Positions 1 to 8,224 of a stretch of 44,733 nt of DNA are shown in pieces. Both the position numbers and the translations under genes were made by a program. Position 1 is the first letter of the stretch; every line of letters starts with the position of its first letter. The DNA is from an uncultured Paracoccaceae bacterium (GTDB lineage Bacteria; Pseudomonadota; Alphaproteobacteria; Rhodobacterales; Rhodobacteraceae): the NCBI GenBank assembly GCA_937920555.1, contig CAKZTM010000062.1, positions 1 through 44,733 on the forward strand, read 5' to 3'. The notes below the pieces were generated by a model. The model did not search any database and was not told the origin of the DNA. It was given only the letters and a program-made list of their open reading frames with translations.

Positions 1-63
1 GGCCTGCACCGCGTAAAGGCGGGCGGCGGATTTCTGGCGGCGTTTGTCGTCTTGTTTGCTCAT
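1..63 (-). CDS. nusB: NusB, transcription antitermination factor (N-terminal fragment)
   Basis: Only the first 21 codons are inside the window; the gene runs off the left edge. The translation starts MSKQDDKRRQKSAARLYAVQ, a basic N-terminus followed by the SAARLYAVQA-type opening helix seen in alphaproteobacterial NusB. NusB pairs with NusE (S10) at boxA RNA to support antitermination of rRNA operons. It lies 28 bp downstream of ribH on the same strand, the usual place for nusB after ribH, and is probably co-transcribed with it. No strong ribosome site is visible before the ATG. The identification rests on this short segment plus context. Confidence 0.8.
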   Translation of the reverse strand, partial: MSKQDDKRRQKSAARLYAVQA

Positions 64-91
64 GGTGCCGTGTGTGCTGGTGATGGCAGCG

Positions 92-625
92 TTATGCAAT
101 GTCAAAATGCTCCGTATCGGGAAGAAACCCGATAGAGCGCCGTTGTGTGGATTTTCCGAAGCGGTTTTTGGCAGCGATCAGGTGCAGTGCGGCCTCAGCC
201 GCCCCGCCGCCTTTGTTCTGGCCTTTGGGATCGGCGCGGACTTGAGCCTGTTTGGCGTTCTCCACGGTCAAGATGCCATTGCCGATGCAAACTCCTTGCA
301 GGCCCAAAAGCGACAATGCCCGCGAGCTGTCATTGCACACTGTATCGTAATGGGTGGTCTCGCCGCGAATGACGCAGCCAAGGGCGACAAAGCCGTCGAA
401 CTTATTGCTGTTGGCGGCAATTGAGACTGCCGAGGGAATTTCAAGCGCGCCGGGCACGTCGATGGTCTCGAACGTGGCACCTGCATCGGTGATGGCTTTT
501 TGCGCACCGGTCATCAGGTCGTCGGCAATGTCTTTGTAATAGGGCGCCCGGACAATCAGGAGTTTTGTGCCATCGGGGAGTTTCGGCGTGTCCAATTGGT
601 AATGCGTGTCGGTCTGGGACATCAT
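92..625 (-). CDS. ribH: RibH, 6,7-dimethyl-8-ribityllumazine synthase
   Basis: Lumazine synthase joins 5-amino-6-ribitylamino-uracil to 3,4-dihydroxy-2-butanone 4-phosphate, the penultimate step of riboflavin synthesis in the cytoplasm. The 177-residue protein has the family landmarks: PYYKDIADDL near the N-terminus, the VPGALEIP phosphate and substrate loop, the ALGCVIRGETTHYD segment that carries the conserved Arg and His region, and GNGILTVEN. The start is ambiguous. Two ATG codons lie in tandem at 625 and 622; the GGGAGA ribosome site is better spaced for the second, and the first makes a 4-base ATGA overlap with ribBX. The C-terminal tail after FGKSTQRR is somewhat longer than in short homologues. 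It is followed by nusB. Confidence 0.96.
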   Translation of the reverse strand: MMSQTDTHYQLDTPKLPDGTKLLIVRAPYYKDIADDLMTGAQKAITDAGATFETIDVPGALEIPSAVSIAANSNKFDGFVALGCVIRGETTHYDTVCNDSSRALSLLGLQGVCIGNGILTVENAKQAQVRADPKGQNKGGGAAEAALHLIAAKNRFGKSTQRRSIGFLPDTEHFDIA

Positions 626-1731
626 GCGTCTCCCTTTGGGTCTATGGCGCGGGTGGAGCTGATGGTCAGGCCGTATCCGTCAAGGCCGACCACTTTGGGT
701 TCGGGCGAGTTGGTCACGAGGATCAGTTCGTGGATGCCCAGCGTGGCAAGGATTTGCGCGCCCAGCCCGTATTGCCGGAGCTTTTGCGGCGTCGGGCTGC
801 CGTCAATGTCGAGTTTCATGGACATGTCGCGCAACAAGACCACAACGCCGCGGCCTTCGCGGGCGATCGTGTTCATGGCGTCGCCCAATTGGCTGGCGCG
901 ACCCGGGCGCAGGCCCAGCATATCATCAAGCGGGTTGCTGGCATGCATGCGGGTCAAAACCGGCTCGGGCGTGGTGATGTCGCCCATGGTAAGCACAAAA
1001 TGCTCTACGCTTTCGGTCTCGTCAGAGAAGACCTGAAGGGTCCAGTCGCCGCCAAATTCGGATGTGACTTTGCGGCTTTCGCGCAGTGTCACAAGGCTGT
1101 CATTGCGGTTGCGATAGGCGATCAGGTCGGAAATTGTACCGATCTTGAGGCCGTGCAGTTGGGCAAATGCGATCAGATCGGGCAGGCGGGCCATGGTCCC
1201 GTCTTCTTTCATAATCTCGCAAATCACACCGGATGGATTGAGCCCGGCCAGTCTGGATATGTCGACGGCGGCCTCCGTGTGGCCAGCGCGGACCAAAACG
1301 CCGCCCTCGCGGGCGCGCAGCGGAAATACATGCCCCGGCGTGGCAAGATCGGTGGGGCCTTTGGTCGGATCGATGGCCACCGCCACGGTCAGGGCGCGGT
1401 CTTGGGCGGAGATACCCGTGGTCACACCTTCGCGGGCTTCAATAGAGACGGTGAAATTGGTCTCATGGCGCGAGGAGTTGCGCGGCGCCATCAGCGGCAG
1501 GTCAAGCGCGTCAATTCTGTCACCCGGCATAGCAAGGCAGATCAGACCCTTGCCGTGGGTGGCCATGAAATTGATCGCATCAGGTGTCGCCATTTGGGCA
1601 GGAATGATCAGGTCGCCCTCGTTTTCGCGGTCCTCATGGTCCACAAGGATGAACATCCGGCCATTTCGGGCATCGTCTATGATCTCTTGGACCGAGGAGA
1701 TCGCGTCAGCGTAGCGGTCGGCATCATTCAT
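622..1731 (-). CDS. ribB: RibBX: 3,4-dihydroxy-2-butanone 4-phosphate synthase fused to a degenerate GTP cyclohydrolase II-like domain
   Basis: The N-terminal half (about residues 1-205) is a complete DHBP synthase, converting ribulose 5-phosphate to the four-carbon riboflavin precursor. It carries DHEDRENEGDLI, HGKGLICLA, the TGISAQDRA region and FPLRAREGGVLVR-GHTEAAVD. The C-terminal half (about 206-369) occupies the position of GTP cyclohydrolase II but lacks the three zinc cysteines of that enzyme: where CxTGD...LRCDCG is expected it reads ASNPLDDMLGLRPGRAS. The QEGRGIGL-type catalytic segment is also absent. The protein is therefore probably a RibBX-type hybrid with only DHBP synthase activity, and a separate ribA would be needed elsewhere. 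Automatic annotation is likely to call it RibBA. It sits between ribE and ribH and overlaps ribH. Confidence 0.9.
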   Translation of the reverse strand: MNDADRYADAISSVQEIIDDARNGRMFILVDHEDRENEGDLIIPAQMATPDAINFMATHGKGLICLAMPGDRIDALDLPLMAPRNSSRHETNFTVSIEAREGVTTGISAQDRALTVAVAIDPTKGPTDLATPGHVFPLRAREGGVLVRAGHTEAAVDISRLAGLNPSGVICEIMKEDGTMARLPDLIAFAQLHGLKIGTISDLIAYRNRNDSLVTLRESRKVTSEFGGDWTLQVFSDETESVEHFVLTMGDITTPEPVLTRMHASNPLDDMLGLRPGRASQLGDAMNTIAREGRGVVVLLRDMSMKLDIDGSPTPQKLRQYGLGAQILATLGIHELILVTNSPEPKVVGLDGYGLTISSTRAIDPKGDA

Positions 1732-1753
1732 CTGCGTTACGTCCTACTTCTTC

Positions 1754-2371
1754 TCAACCCAAAGCGTTCAGGCGGTCAAATTCGCTCAAGCGTGCCACAT
1801 AACGGGCGAGGGTGTCGATCTCCAGATTTATCTTTTGGCCTTTTTGCACGCTGTCCCAAGTTGTGACGGCTTTGGTGTGCGGGATCAGGTTGATGCCAAA
1901 CTGTGTGTCTTCCACATCGTTGACGGTCAGGGAGGTTCCATTGAGCACGACCGAGCCTTTGGAGGCGATGAACCGCGCTAGGTCCAAAGGGGCACCGAAG
2001 GTGATGCGGGTGCTGTCGCCGTCATCGCGCAGGGCCAGAATTTCGGCCACACCGTCCACATGGCCGCTGACCAGATGTCCGCCCAGCTCGTCGCCAAGGC
2101 GCAGGGCGCGTTCCAGATTAACGCGGGTGCCCTCATTCCAGTCACCCAGATTGGTTTTGGAGAGTGTCTCAGCTGAGTAGTCAACTTCGAACCAGTTTTG
2201 CCCCATATCCGTGCCTTTGGCCACCACGGTCAAACAGCAGCCGTCACAGGCAATGGAGGCGCCCATGTCGATGGTTTTGGGATCATAGGTCGTGGCAATG
2301 CGGGCGCGTGTGTCGCCGCGCGCCTCGATCTTGGTGACAGTTCCGATGTCGGTGATGATGCCTGTGAACAT
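1754..2371 (-). CDS. ribE: RibE, riboflavin synthase (alpha subunit)
   Basis: Riboflavin synthase dismutates two molecules of 6,7-dimethyl-8-ribityllumazine into riboflavin and the ribitylaminouracil precursor. The 205-residue protein opens with the diagnostic MFTGIITDIGTV and contains two lumazine-binding repeats. The first has CDGCCLTVV with FEVDYSAETL (about residues 40-75); the second has GTSLTVNDVED with INLIPHT (about 140-170). Length is normal. It is followed 22 bp later by ribBX on the same strand. Upstream (2372-2518) the capsule gene kpsS diverges, so both promoters must lie in that gap. I found no FMN riboswitch there. Confidence 0.95.
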   Translation of the reverse strand: MFTGIITDIGTVTKIEARGDTRARIATTYDPKTIDMGASIACDGCCLTVVAKGTDMGQNWFEVDYSAETLSKTNLGDWNEGTRVNLERALRLGDELGGHLVSGHVDGVAEILALRDDGDSTRITFGAPLDLARFIASKGSVVLNGTSLTVNDVEDTQFGINLIPHTKAVTTWDSVQKGQKINLEIDTLARYVARLSEFDRLNALG

Positions 2372-2518
2372 GAGGGCCGCTCCGCGGTTAGACCAGTGTG
2401 GTAGTGTTGGTAGTGATCATCGCGCGGGCCTTCAAGGGAAACTGCGGCGTGTTTGGTGTTTAACTTATGTTAATTTTTGCTACTTTACACTGGCCTATCG
2501 TCGCAAAGGACCCCCCAC

Positions 2519-3799
2519 GTGACAAACCGGAATTTCCTGTTTCTCCAAGGCCCTCATGGTCCGTTTTTCTATGAGCTGTCACGATTGTTGATTGCGGCAG
2601 GTCATTCGGCCCATCGGATCGGCGTGAACCGGGGCGACGAATATTACTGGAAAGATGCGGCCACATACACGGCTTTTGATGCGCCCATGTCGGATTGGTC
2701 GCAGTTTTTGAGCGCCTTTATGGCGGCAAATGAGATTACCGATCTGGTGCTTTACGGGGATACGCGCGCCCTTCACGCGGCGGCCAAGCAAGAGGCGCGG
2801 GCCCGCGGCATTCGCATTCACTGCTTCGAGGAGGGCTATTTGCGGCCCTATTGGATCACCTATGAGCGCGACGGGGCCAACGGAAATTCGCAACTGATGG
2901 ATATGGATCTGGACCAGATCGCAGCGCAGGTAAACCAGCCGGATGCGGCGCAACCCGATGCGCCCGCTCTGTGGGGGGCCATGTGGCACCACACGTTTCT
3001 GGGCAGCATTTATCATGCCAATGTGTTGTTTCGAAACGGAAATTACCCCAATTTCAAAAGCCATCGCCGGGAGACGGTGTTGCAGGAATGGCTGCTCCAT
3101 TGCAAACGGCTTTTGGGCTATCCCTATGAGTTGGCCCAGCGACGTTGGGCCACGCGCAGCCTGTTGCGTCTGGGCGCGCCCTATCATGTGGCTTTATTGC
3201 AATTGGCCCATGACGCATCGGTGCAGGATCATTCGTCCATCTCAACCATGCGCGAGTTTATTGAGGTGACAGCCAAAGGGTTCGCCAAAGGCGCGCCTGC
3301 GCATCATCAGCTTGTGTTCAAGGCCCATCCTTTGGAGGACGGGCGTGAACCGGTGGGAAAAATCGTGCGTCAGGTGGCGGCGGAATTGGGGGTTTCGGAC
3401 CGTGTTTGGTTCATTGCCGGTGGCAAGCTGGGCCCGCTTTTGGACCGTGCGCGCACGGCTGTGACGGTGAATTCCACCGCCGGTCAACAGGCGCTTTGGC
3501 GTGGGTTGCCGCTCAAGACATTTGGGCGGGCGGTCTATTCGCGGCCCGAATTTGTTTCGGAGCAGCCGTTGCACAAGTTTTTCGCGGCTCCAAAGGCCCC
3601 TGATCGCGGAGCCTATCTGATTTACCGGCAGTTTTTGTTGGAGACCAGTCAGGTGATTGGCGGATATTATTCAGCGGCAGGTCGGCGGGCGGCAAAACGG
3701 GTTGTGATTGATCTTATGTTGGCTGATTGTGGTATCTATGACGCGGATGGGCGCAAAAAGGTCACGCTTGATGCTAAACTCACGGTTGTATCTGGGTGA
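2519..3799 (+). CDS. kpsS: KpsS-type capsule polysaccharide Kdo transferase
   Basis: This is a capsule biosynthesis/export family protein of the KpsS type, which in group 2 capsules adds the first beta-Kdo to lyso-phosphatidylglycerol. Motifs seen are FLQGPHGPFF at the N-terminus, CFEEGYLRPYWIT (about residue 107), KAHPLEDGR (about 283) and TVNSTAGQQALWRGLP (about 325), the family pattern of a nucleotide-sugar-binding C-terminal half. I chose the GTG at 2519, which gives VTNRNFLFLQGP and has an AAAGGA ribosome site 8 bp upstream. An ATG 14 codons earlier at 2477 is open but has no ribosome site and adds residues unlike the family. The gene begins the capsule cassette kpsS-kpsD-kpsC and diverges from ribE. 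Its exact acceptor cannot be read from sequence. Confidence 0.87.
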   Translation: MTNRNFLFLQGPHGPFFYELSRLLIAAGHSAHRIGVNRGDEYYWKDAATYTAFDAPMSDWSQFLSAFMAANEITDLVLYGDTRALHAAAKQEARARGIRIHCFEEGYLRPYWITYERDGANGNSQLMDMDLDQIAAQVNQPDAAQPDAPALWGAMWHHTFLGSIYHANVLFRNGNYPNFKSHRRETVLQEWLLHCKRLLGYPYELAQRRWATRSLLRLGAPYHVALLQLAHDASVQDHSSISTMREFIEVTAKGFAKGAPAHHQLVFKAHPLEDGREPVGKIVRQVAAELGVSDRVWFIAGGKLGPLLDRARTAVTVNSTAGQQALWRGLPLKTFGRAVYSRPEFVSEQPLHKFFAAPKAPDRGAYLIYRQFLLETSQVIGGYYSAAGRRAAKRVVIDLMLADCGIYDADGRKKVTLDAKLTVVSG

Positions 3800-3802
3800 A
3801 AC

Positions 3803-3832
3803 TTGACCAAAACCTCACTTTTCGACTGTAAT
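3803..3832 (+). promoter_or_regulatory. Candidate sigma-70-type promoter ahead of kpsD
   Basis: TTGACC (3803-3808) and TGTAAT (3827-3832) are separated by 18 bases in the 93-bp gap between kpsS and the kpsD-like gene. Both boxes are close to consensus, so kpsD-kpsC may have their own start site in addition to read-through from kpsS. This is a pattern match only. Confidence 0.35.
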
Positions 3833-3892
3833 CCCATCTAATTCATGTAAAAAGCATCGCGGAAATGACGGTGCTGATATGGGATACAGGCA

Positions 3893-5029
3893 ATGATTTC
3901 GCTCTCCAAACGCCATAAGTTGGTGGCAGGTTTTGCTGCTGTTCTGGTTCTTGCGGCCTGCTCTTTACCGCGATCCGGCCCAAGCCGCAGTGAGATTATG
4001 GCCGGTGCCCGGCAGGATGCCGGAGTTCACATTCTAGAGGTGACGGACCAAGTGGCTTTGGCGGCCCGGTCGGTCGAATCGCTGGGGTTTGACAGCTCGT
4101 TTCTGAATGCGTCAGCGGCGCGTGCGGACCGGATTTCCGCCGGTGACCTGCTGTCCGTCACGGTTTGGGAGAATGTGGATAACGGGCTTTTGGCCTCCGT
4201 CGGGCAAAAAGTGACGTTCATCTCCGATATTCAAGTTGATCAAAACGGCCAGATTTTTGTGCCCTATGCGGGCAATCTGAAAGCCTCAGGCAAGACACCT
4301 GAGGAGTTGCGCAGGCTGGTCACGCGTAATCTGGAAGGACAAACGCCCGACCCGCAAGTTGAGGTGCGCAGATTGGCCGGCGACGGGGCAACTGTGTCCA
4401 TTATCGGCGGCATTGCGGGCCAAGGGGTTTACCCGATCGAGCCGTCAACGCGGCGTTTGACTGCGATGCTGGCCAAAGCGGGCGGTGTTGTGATCGAGCC
4501 TGACGTGGCGCAGATCAAAATTCAGCGGCAGGGCCGTACCGGGTCCATCTGGTTGCAGGATCTTTACGACAGCCAAATGGCGGATGTGGCCTTGCGGGCC
4601 GGTGACCGGATCGTGGTCGAGGAGGATCGGCGCTCGTTCACGGCTTTGGGGGCCACGGGAGGGCAGACGCAGGTTCCGTTCTCTAGCAGGGATTTGAGCG
4701 TGATAGAGGCTTTGGCGCAGGTCGGTGGTTTGAACTCTCAACTGGCTGATCCAAAAGGGATTTTTGTGTTCCGCGAAGAGCCGTCTTATGTGGCTAATCG
4801 GGTTTTGGGGCGCACGGATATCGTGGCCCCGCAGCGGTTTGCCTATGTGGTTGATCTGACCAAGCCCAACGGCATGTTCGTGGCGCGGGACTTCAACATC
4901 CGCGATGGTGACACGATTTATATCACCGAGGCGCCGTTTGTGGGCTGGCAGAAAATTCTGACCGCCACGATTGGTACGGTGAATTTTGCAGGGGCCGCGA
5001 TCACCACGGCTGAAGCGCTCAACAACTAA
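3893..5029 (+). CDS. kpsD: Outer-membrane polysaccharide export lipoprotein (Wza/KpsD/BexD family)
   Basis: This is the outer-membrane export channel component for capsular polysaccharide. The N-terminus has a lipoprotein signal: basic start, hydrophobic stretch, then LVLAACSLPR with the lipobox Cys at about residue 23. It is followed by a poly_export domain (GDLLSVTVWENVDNGLL, about 83-175, with VPYAGNLKASGKTPEEL) and SLBB-type ligand-binding repeats (about 165-350: VSIIGGIAGQGVYPI, LNSQLADPKGIFVFR). A C-terminal stretch, WQKILTATIGTVNFAGAAI, may form the membrane-spanning helix of Wza-like octamers. Length, 378 residues, is typical. The stop codon is directly followed by the kpsC start, so the two are translated together. 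Family is certain; the exact KpsD/BexD/Wza subtype is inferred from the Kps neighbours. Confidence 0.9.
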   Translation: MISLSKRHKLVAGFAAVLVLAACSLPRSGPSRSEIMAGARQDAGVHILEVTDQVALAARSVESLGFDSSFLNASAARADRISAGDLLSVTVWENVDNGLLASVGQKVTFISDIQVDQNGQIFVPYAGNLKASGKTPEELRRLVTRNLEGQTPDPQVEVRRLAGDGATVSIIGGIAGQGVYPIEPSTRRLTAMLAKAGGVVIEPDVAQIKIQRQGRTGSIWLQDLYDSQMADVALRAGDRIVVEEDRRSFTALGATGGQTQVPFSSRDLSVIEALAQVGGLNSQLADPKGIFVFREEPSYVANRVLGRTDIVAPQRFAYVVDLTKPNGMFVARDFNIRDGDTIYITEAPFVGWQKILTATIGTVNFAGAAITTAEALNN

Positions 5030-7036
5030 ATGGCCCCGTCGTCTGGCCGAAAGCTGGGTGTTTATTCTTTAGGGTTTCTCAAAGATCGGCGGCTGCGTCA
5101 GGCTTTGGCTGCGGCCGGTTGGGATGTGGTTGCGGGGCCTCTTTCGCGCGATATTGAGGCGGTGGGAATTTGGGGTGCGCGGCCTGTCAGTGCGCGCGGC
5201 GTGCGTGCTGCTGGCTTGCGCGGCGTCCCGCTTGTGCATATCGAGGACGCGTTTTTGCGCTCTGTTAAGGCCGGGACGGGCGCACCGGTGATGGGGCTGA
5301 CCATTGATTGCACCGGAAATTATCTGGATATGGCAGGCCCCAGTGATTTGGAGACTCTGCTGAACCGGCCTGTGACACCGCCTGATGCGGCAGAACTGGC
5401 GGTGTTTGACGATTTTTTGCGCTCCGGTCTGTCAAAGTATAATGACCATTGGCGGCCCAGTTCGGAGCTTCCATCCGAGCCTTTTGTATTGGTGGTTGAC
5501 CAATTGCGCGGCGATGCGTCGATTGCGCTGGGCGGGGCCGGGGCGGACACATTCGCAAGCATGTTGGATGCGGCTATGTCGGAGAACCCAGGCCTGCCGG
5601 TTTACATCAAGCGTCACCCGCGCGCGGTGGATGCACCTGAGCGCGGGCATTTTTCCGATCTGCCTGAGGGGGCCCGGTTTCTGGCGGATGGTTTTTCGGT
5701 CGCCGATGTGCTGGCGCGTGCGCAGGCGGTCTATTGCGTCACCTCTCAGGTCGGGTTCGAGGCTATTTTACGCGGGCACATTCCGCGGGTTTTTGGCGGT
5801 GCGTTTTATGCCGGTTGGGGATTGAGCCGCGATGAGATGGCGTTGCCGCGTCGGGTCACGGCCCACACGCCTGCCGGTTTATTTCAGCGGGTCATGGTCG
5901 AATATCCGGTTTGGTTTGATGTTTACGGCGGGGGCGTGGCGGATTTTTCATCCGCCCTACGCGGGCTTGAGGCGCGACGCCGGGCGCATTTCATTAAGGT
6001 CCAAACAGGGGTTGCGGTGGGAATGCGGCGCTGGAAACGGCGGTTTGTGACCGGGTTTCTTGGGCCTTGCGGGTTTTGTGATGCGCCCGGTCAGGCAATT
6101 GCCAAGGCCGAACGCAAGGATGTGGTGGTTTGGGCGTCGCGGGAACCTTCCGGGCTTGCACAGGCCTGCGCGCGCGCGGAGGTTACGCTTGTGCGGATGG
6201 AGGACGGTTTTTTGCGCTCCGTCGGATTGGGTGCGGATCTAACCGAGCCGCTATCGCTTTGCCTTGATGATCTGGGGATTTATTACGATCCGTCCGGCCC
6301 GTCGCGTCTGGAGCGTCTGATCGAGGCAAGCCGGGCCTTGTCGCCTGCGCAGCTTGCCCGTGCGCGGGCGGTTCGTCAGCGCGTCGTGAAACTGGGTTTG
6401 TCTAAATACAATACCGGTGCGGAGGCACCCGCTGCGCCCAAGGGCGTGCGTGTTTTGTTGGTGCCCGGGCAGGTTGAGGATGACGCGTCGATCCGGTTGG
6501 GGACGGGGGAGGTTCGCACCAATTTGGACCTGCTCAAAGTTGCGCGGCGCGACAACCCGGAGGCGTATATTGTCTACAAGCCCCACCCGGATGTGGAGGC
6601 GGGGCTGAGGATCGGTGCGGTGCCGGATGATGATCTGGCCGCGCTTTGTGACCAAGTGCTGCGCGGTGTCTCAGCGCAAGCGGCGTTGGACATGGCCGAT
6701 GAGGTCTGGACCATGACATCGTTGATCGGCTTTGAGGCGTTGATGCGCGACAAGCAGGTGGTGTGTTTTGGCCAGCCTTTTTATGCCGGTTGGGGCCTGA
6801 CGAAAGATCGCGCCGCCTCTTTGGAGCGTCGGGCGGCGGGTGTCAGCCTTGACGCTTTGGTTCATGCCACGTTGATCGATTATCCGGTCTACCGCGATCC
6901 GCTAAGCGGTTTGGCCTGTCCGGTCGAGGTCGTCATAGAGCGTTTGGCGTCTGGCGCGCCCAAATCGTCGCTGTCCAACCGGGTGCTTGCGGCATTTCAG
7001 GGCTTTTTTGCAGGCCAGTCGCGGCTTTGGCGTTAG
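5030..7036 (+). CDS. kpsC: KpsC-type dual beta-Kdo transferase
   Basis: KpsC builds the poly-Kdo linker that attaches group 2/3 capsules to a lysophospholipid anchor. The 668-residue protein is an internal duplication. Module 1 (about 1-320) has HIEDAFLRSVKAG, KYNDHW, DQLRGDASI, YIKRHPRA, VTSQVGFEAILRG and FYAGWGLSRDE. Module 2 (about 360-640) repeats these as RMEDGFLRSVGLG, KYNTG, GQVEDDASI, VYKPHPDV, MTSLIGFEALMR and FYAGWGLTKD. In characterised KpsC the two modules make alternating Kdo linkages, which this arrangement supports. The ATG follows the kpsD stop without a gap and lacks a clear ribosome site, suggesting coupled translation. The stop codon lies in the terminal arm of a repeat that fills the gap to ribD. 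Confidence 0.93.
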   Translation: MAPSSGRKLGVYSLGFLKDRRLRQALAAAGWDVVAGPLSRDIEAVGIWGARPVSARGVRAAGLRGVPLVHIEDAFLRSVKAGTGAPVMGLTIDCTGNYLDMAGPSDLETLLNRPVTPPDAAELAVFDDFLRSGLSKYNDHWRPSSELPSEPFVLVVDQLRGDASIALGGAGADTFASMLDAAMSENPGLPVYIKRHPRAVDAPERGHFSDLPEGARFLADGFSVADVLARAQAVYCVTSQVGFEAILRGHIPRVFGGAFYAGWGLSRDEMALPRRVTAHTPAGLFQRVMVEYPVWFDVYGGGVADFSSALRGLEARRRAHFIKVQTGVAVGMRRWKRRFVTGFLGPCGFCDAPGQAIAKAERKDVVVWASREPSGLAQACARAEVTLVRMEDGFLRSVGLGADLTEPLSLCLDDLGIYYDPSGPSRLERLIEASRALSPAQLARARAVRQRVVKLGLSKYNTGAEAPAAPKGVRVLLVPGQVEDDASIRLGTGEVRTNLDLLKVARRDNPEAYIVYKPHPDVEAGLRIGAVPDDDLAALCDQVLRGVSAQAALDMADEVWTMTSLIGFEALMRDKQVVCFGQPFYAGWGLTKDRAASLERRAAGVSLDALVHATLIDYPVYRDPLSGLACPVEVVIERLASGAPKSSLSNRVLAAFQGFFAGQSRLWR

Positions 7037-7137
7037 AGCGTTCCGCTTTAAACCCGGCTCCACCTAAAGCTATCTGAAATCAAGTTTTCAACGCGTTAGG
7101 TGATGTCTTATGTCTGACGTTGAAAGCAAAACCCTTT
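7035..7137. repeat. Palindromic intergenic repeat (REP/MITE-like) between convergent kpsC and ribD
   Basis: The gap between the two convergent genes is a nested inverted repeat. Its ends, 7035-7049 (AGAGCGTTCCGCTTT) and 7123-7137 (AAAGCAAAACCCTTT), are imperfect inverted copies matching at about 11 of 15 positions. Inside, CACCTAA (7061-7067) faces TTAGGTG (7096-7102), a perfect 7-base pair. It contains no coding sequence. It resembles short dispersed palindromic elements I associate with Rhodobacteraceae genomes, but copy number could not be checked. The ends overlap the TAG of kpsC and the TAA of ribD, so the element provides both stop codons and may act as a bidirectional transcription end. 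Confidence 0.5.
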
Positions 7138-8221
7138 AGGTCGGTGTCCAGACGGTCATGATGTCCGCGCCGATCTGTTCTTGGTGGACCAGACCGAATT
7201 GGGGCGCGTCTTTTAGCGCGGCCAATCTCAGAGCGGCCACAGCACTTAGGCCGTCTGCACCGATCATTTTGCCTGCGTTGAACACGATCAGTTCATCGAC
7301 CAAATTAGCCCGCAGCAGGCTTGCGGCCAACGTGCCGCCGCCTTCGCACAGAATGCGGGTCAGGCCCTTTTGCGCCAGAGTTGTCATGGCCTGATGCAGA
7401 TCAATGCAGCCCTTGGGGGCAGGGACGGGCAGAAGATCACATCCTGCATCGCTCAGGGCGCTGTTTTGAGTGCCGTCGCGATGGATGATCCAAGTTGGGA
7501 TGGCGCGGGCGGTTTTGACCACACGGGCGTCCTTGGAGATGCGAAGTTTGCTGTCCAACACAACCCGGACCGGGTTGATGAGCCGCCCCATGTCGCGAAT
7601 GTCGAGCATCGGGTCATCGGCCTCGACCGTGCCGCGCCCGACCATGACGGCGTCATGGGTGGCCCGCATCATATGGACGCGGCGGCGTGCGGCCGGGCCG
7701 GTGATCCATCTGCTTTCGCCGGTACTCGTGGCGATTTTGCCGTCCAGTGTGGTGGCGATTTTTAGAGAGATGCGCGGTCTGGCTTTGGTGATCACCGATG
7801 TAAAGCCCGCGTTGAGTGCGGCGGCCTCTTGGGTGCAAATGCCATTTTGAACCGCGATACCGGCTGCTTTGAGTGCGGCCATACCGTCAACCAACGGGTT
7901 CGGGTCGCTTTGGGCCACAACAACCTTTGCCACGCCCGCAGCAATCAGCGCATCTGTGCAAGGCGGGGATTTGCCGTGATGAGAGCAAGGCTCCAAGGTC
8001 ACATAAGCTGTGGCCCCTTTGGCGGCATCACCTGCCTGGGCCAAGGCCACAATTTCCGCATGGGGGCGCCCACCGGCTTGTGTGTGGCCGCGCCCGACCG
8101 CGCGCCCGTCTTTGACAATAACGCAACCTACGGACGGGTTCGGCCAAGTTGTTCCAAGACCGCGCTTGGCAAGATTGAGTGCGACCCGCATCCAATCCGT
8201 ATCGCCGCGCGGCCGCTCCAT
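7136..8221 (-). CDS. ribD: RibD, bifunctional diaminohydroxyphosphoribosylaminopyrimidine deaminase / 5-amino-6-(5-phosphoribosylamino)uracil reductase
   Basis: RibD performs the second and third steps of riboflavin synthesis. Residues 1-145 form the zinc cytidine-deaminase fold, with PNPSVGCVIV, the HAE zinc/catalytic motif and EPCSHHGKSPPC supplying the two zinc cysteines. Residues about 148-361 form the NADPH reductase domain, with SLKIATTLDGKIAT, WITGPAARRRVHMMRATHDAVMVGRGTV and LCEGGGTLAASLL. Length 361 is typical. It starts 3 bp after nrdR, so nrdR-ribD form one transcription unit. In many relatives ribE would follow; here the strand switches to the capsule cassette. Confidence 0.96.
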   Translation of the reverse strand: MERPRGDTDWMRVALNLAKRGLGTTWPNPSVGCVIVKDGRAVGRGHTQAGGRPHAEIVALAQAGDAAKGATAYVTLEPCSHHGKSPPCTDALIAAGVAKVVVAQSDPNPLVDGMAALKAAGIAVQNGICTQEAAALNAGFTSVITKARPRISLKIATTLDGKIATSTGESRWITGPAARRRVHMMRATHDAVMVGRGTVEADDPMLDIRDMGRLINPVRVVLDSKLRISKDARVVKTARAIPTWIIHRDGTQNSALSDAGCDLLPVPAPKGCIDLHQAMTTLAQKGLTRILCEGGGTLAASLLRANLVDELIVFNAGKMIGADGLSAVAALRLAALKDAPQFGLVHQEQIGADIMTVWTPT

Positions 8222-8224
8222 GGC

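Noticed and set aside
565..1866. Long open frame on the plus strand (433 codons) opposite ribBX
   Set aside because: It is antisense to a complete, motif-rich gene and has no recognisable motif; a shadow of GC-rich codon use.
2372..2518. Possible FMN riboswitch ahead of ribE
   Set aside because: The conserved RFN blocks (AGGGGCAGGGTGAAATTCCC-type) are absent and no multi-helix fold was seen.
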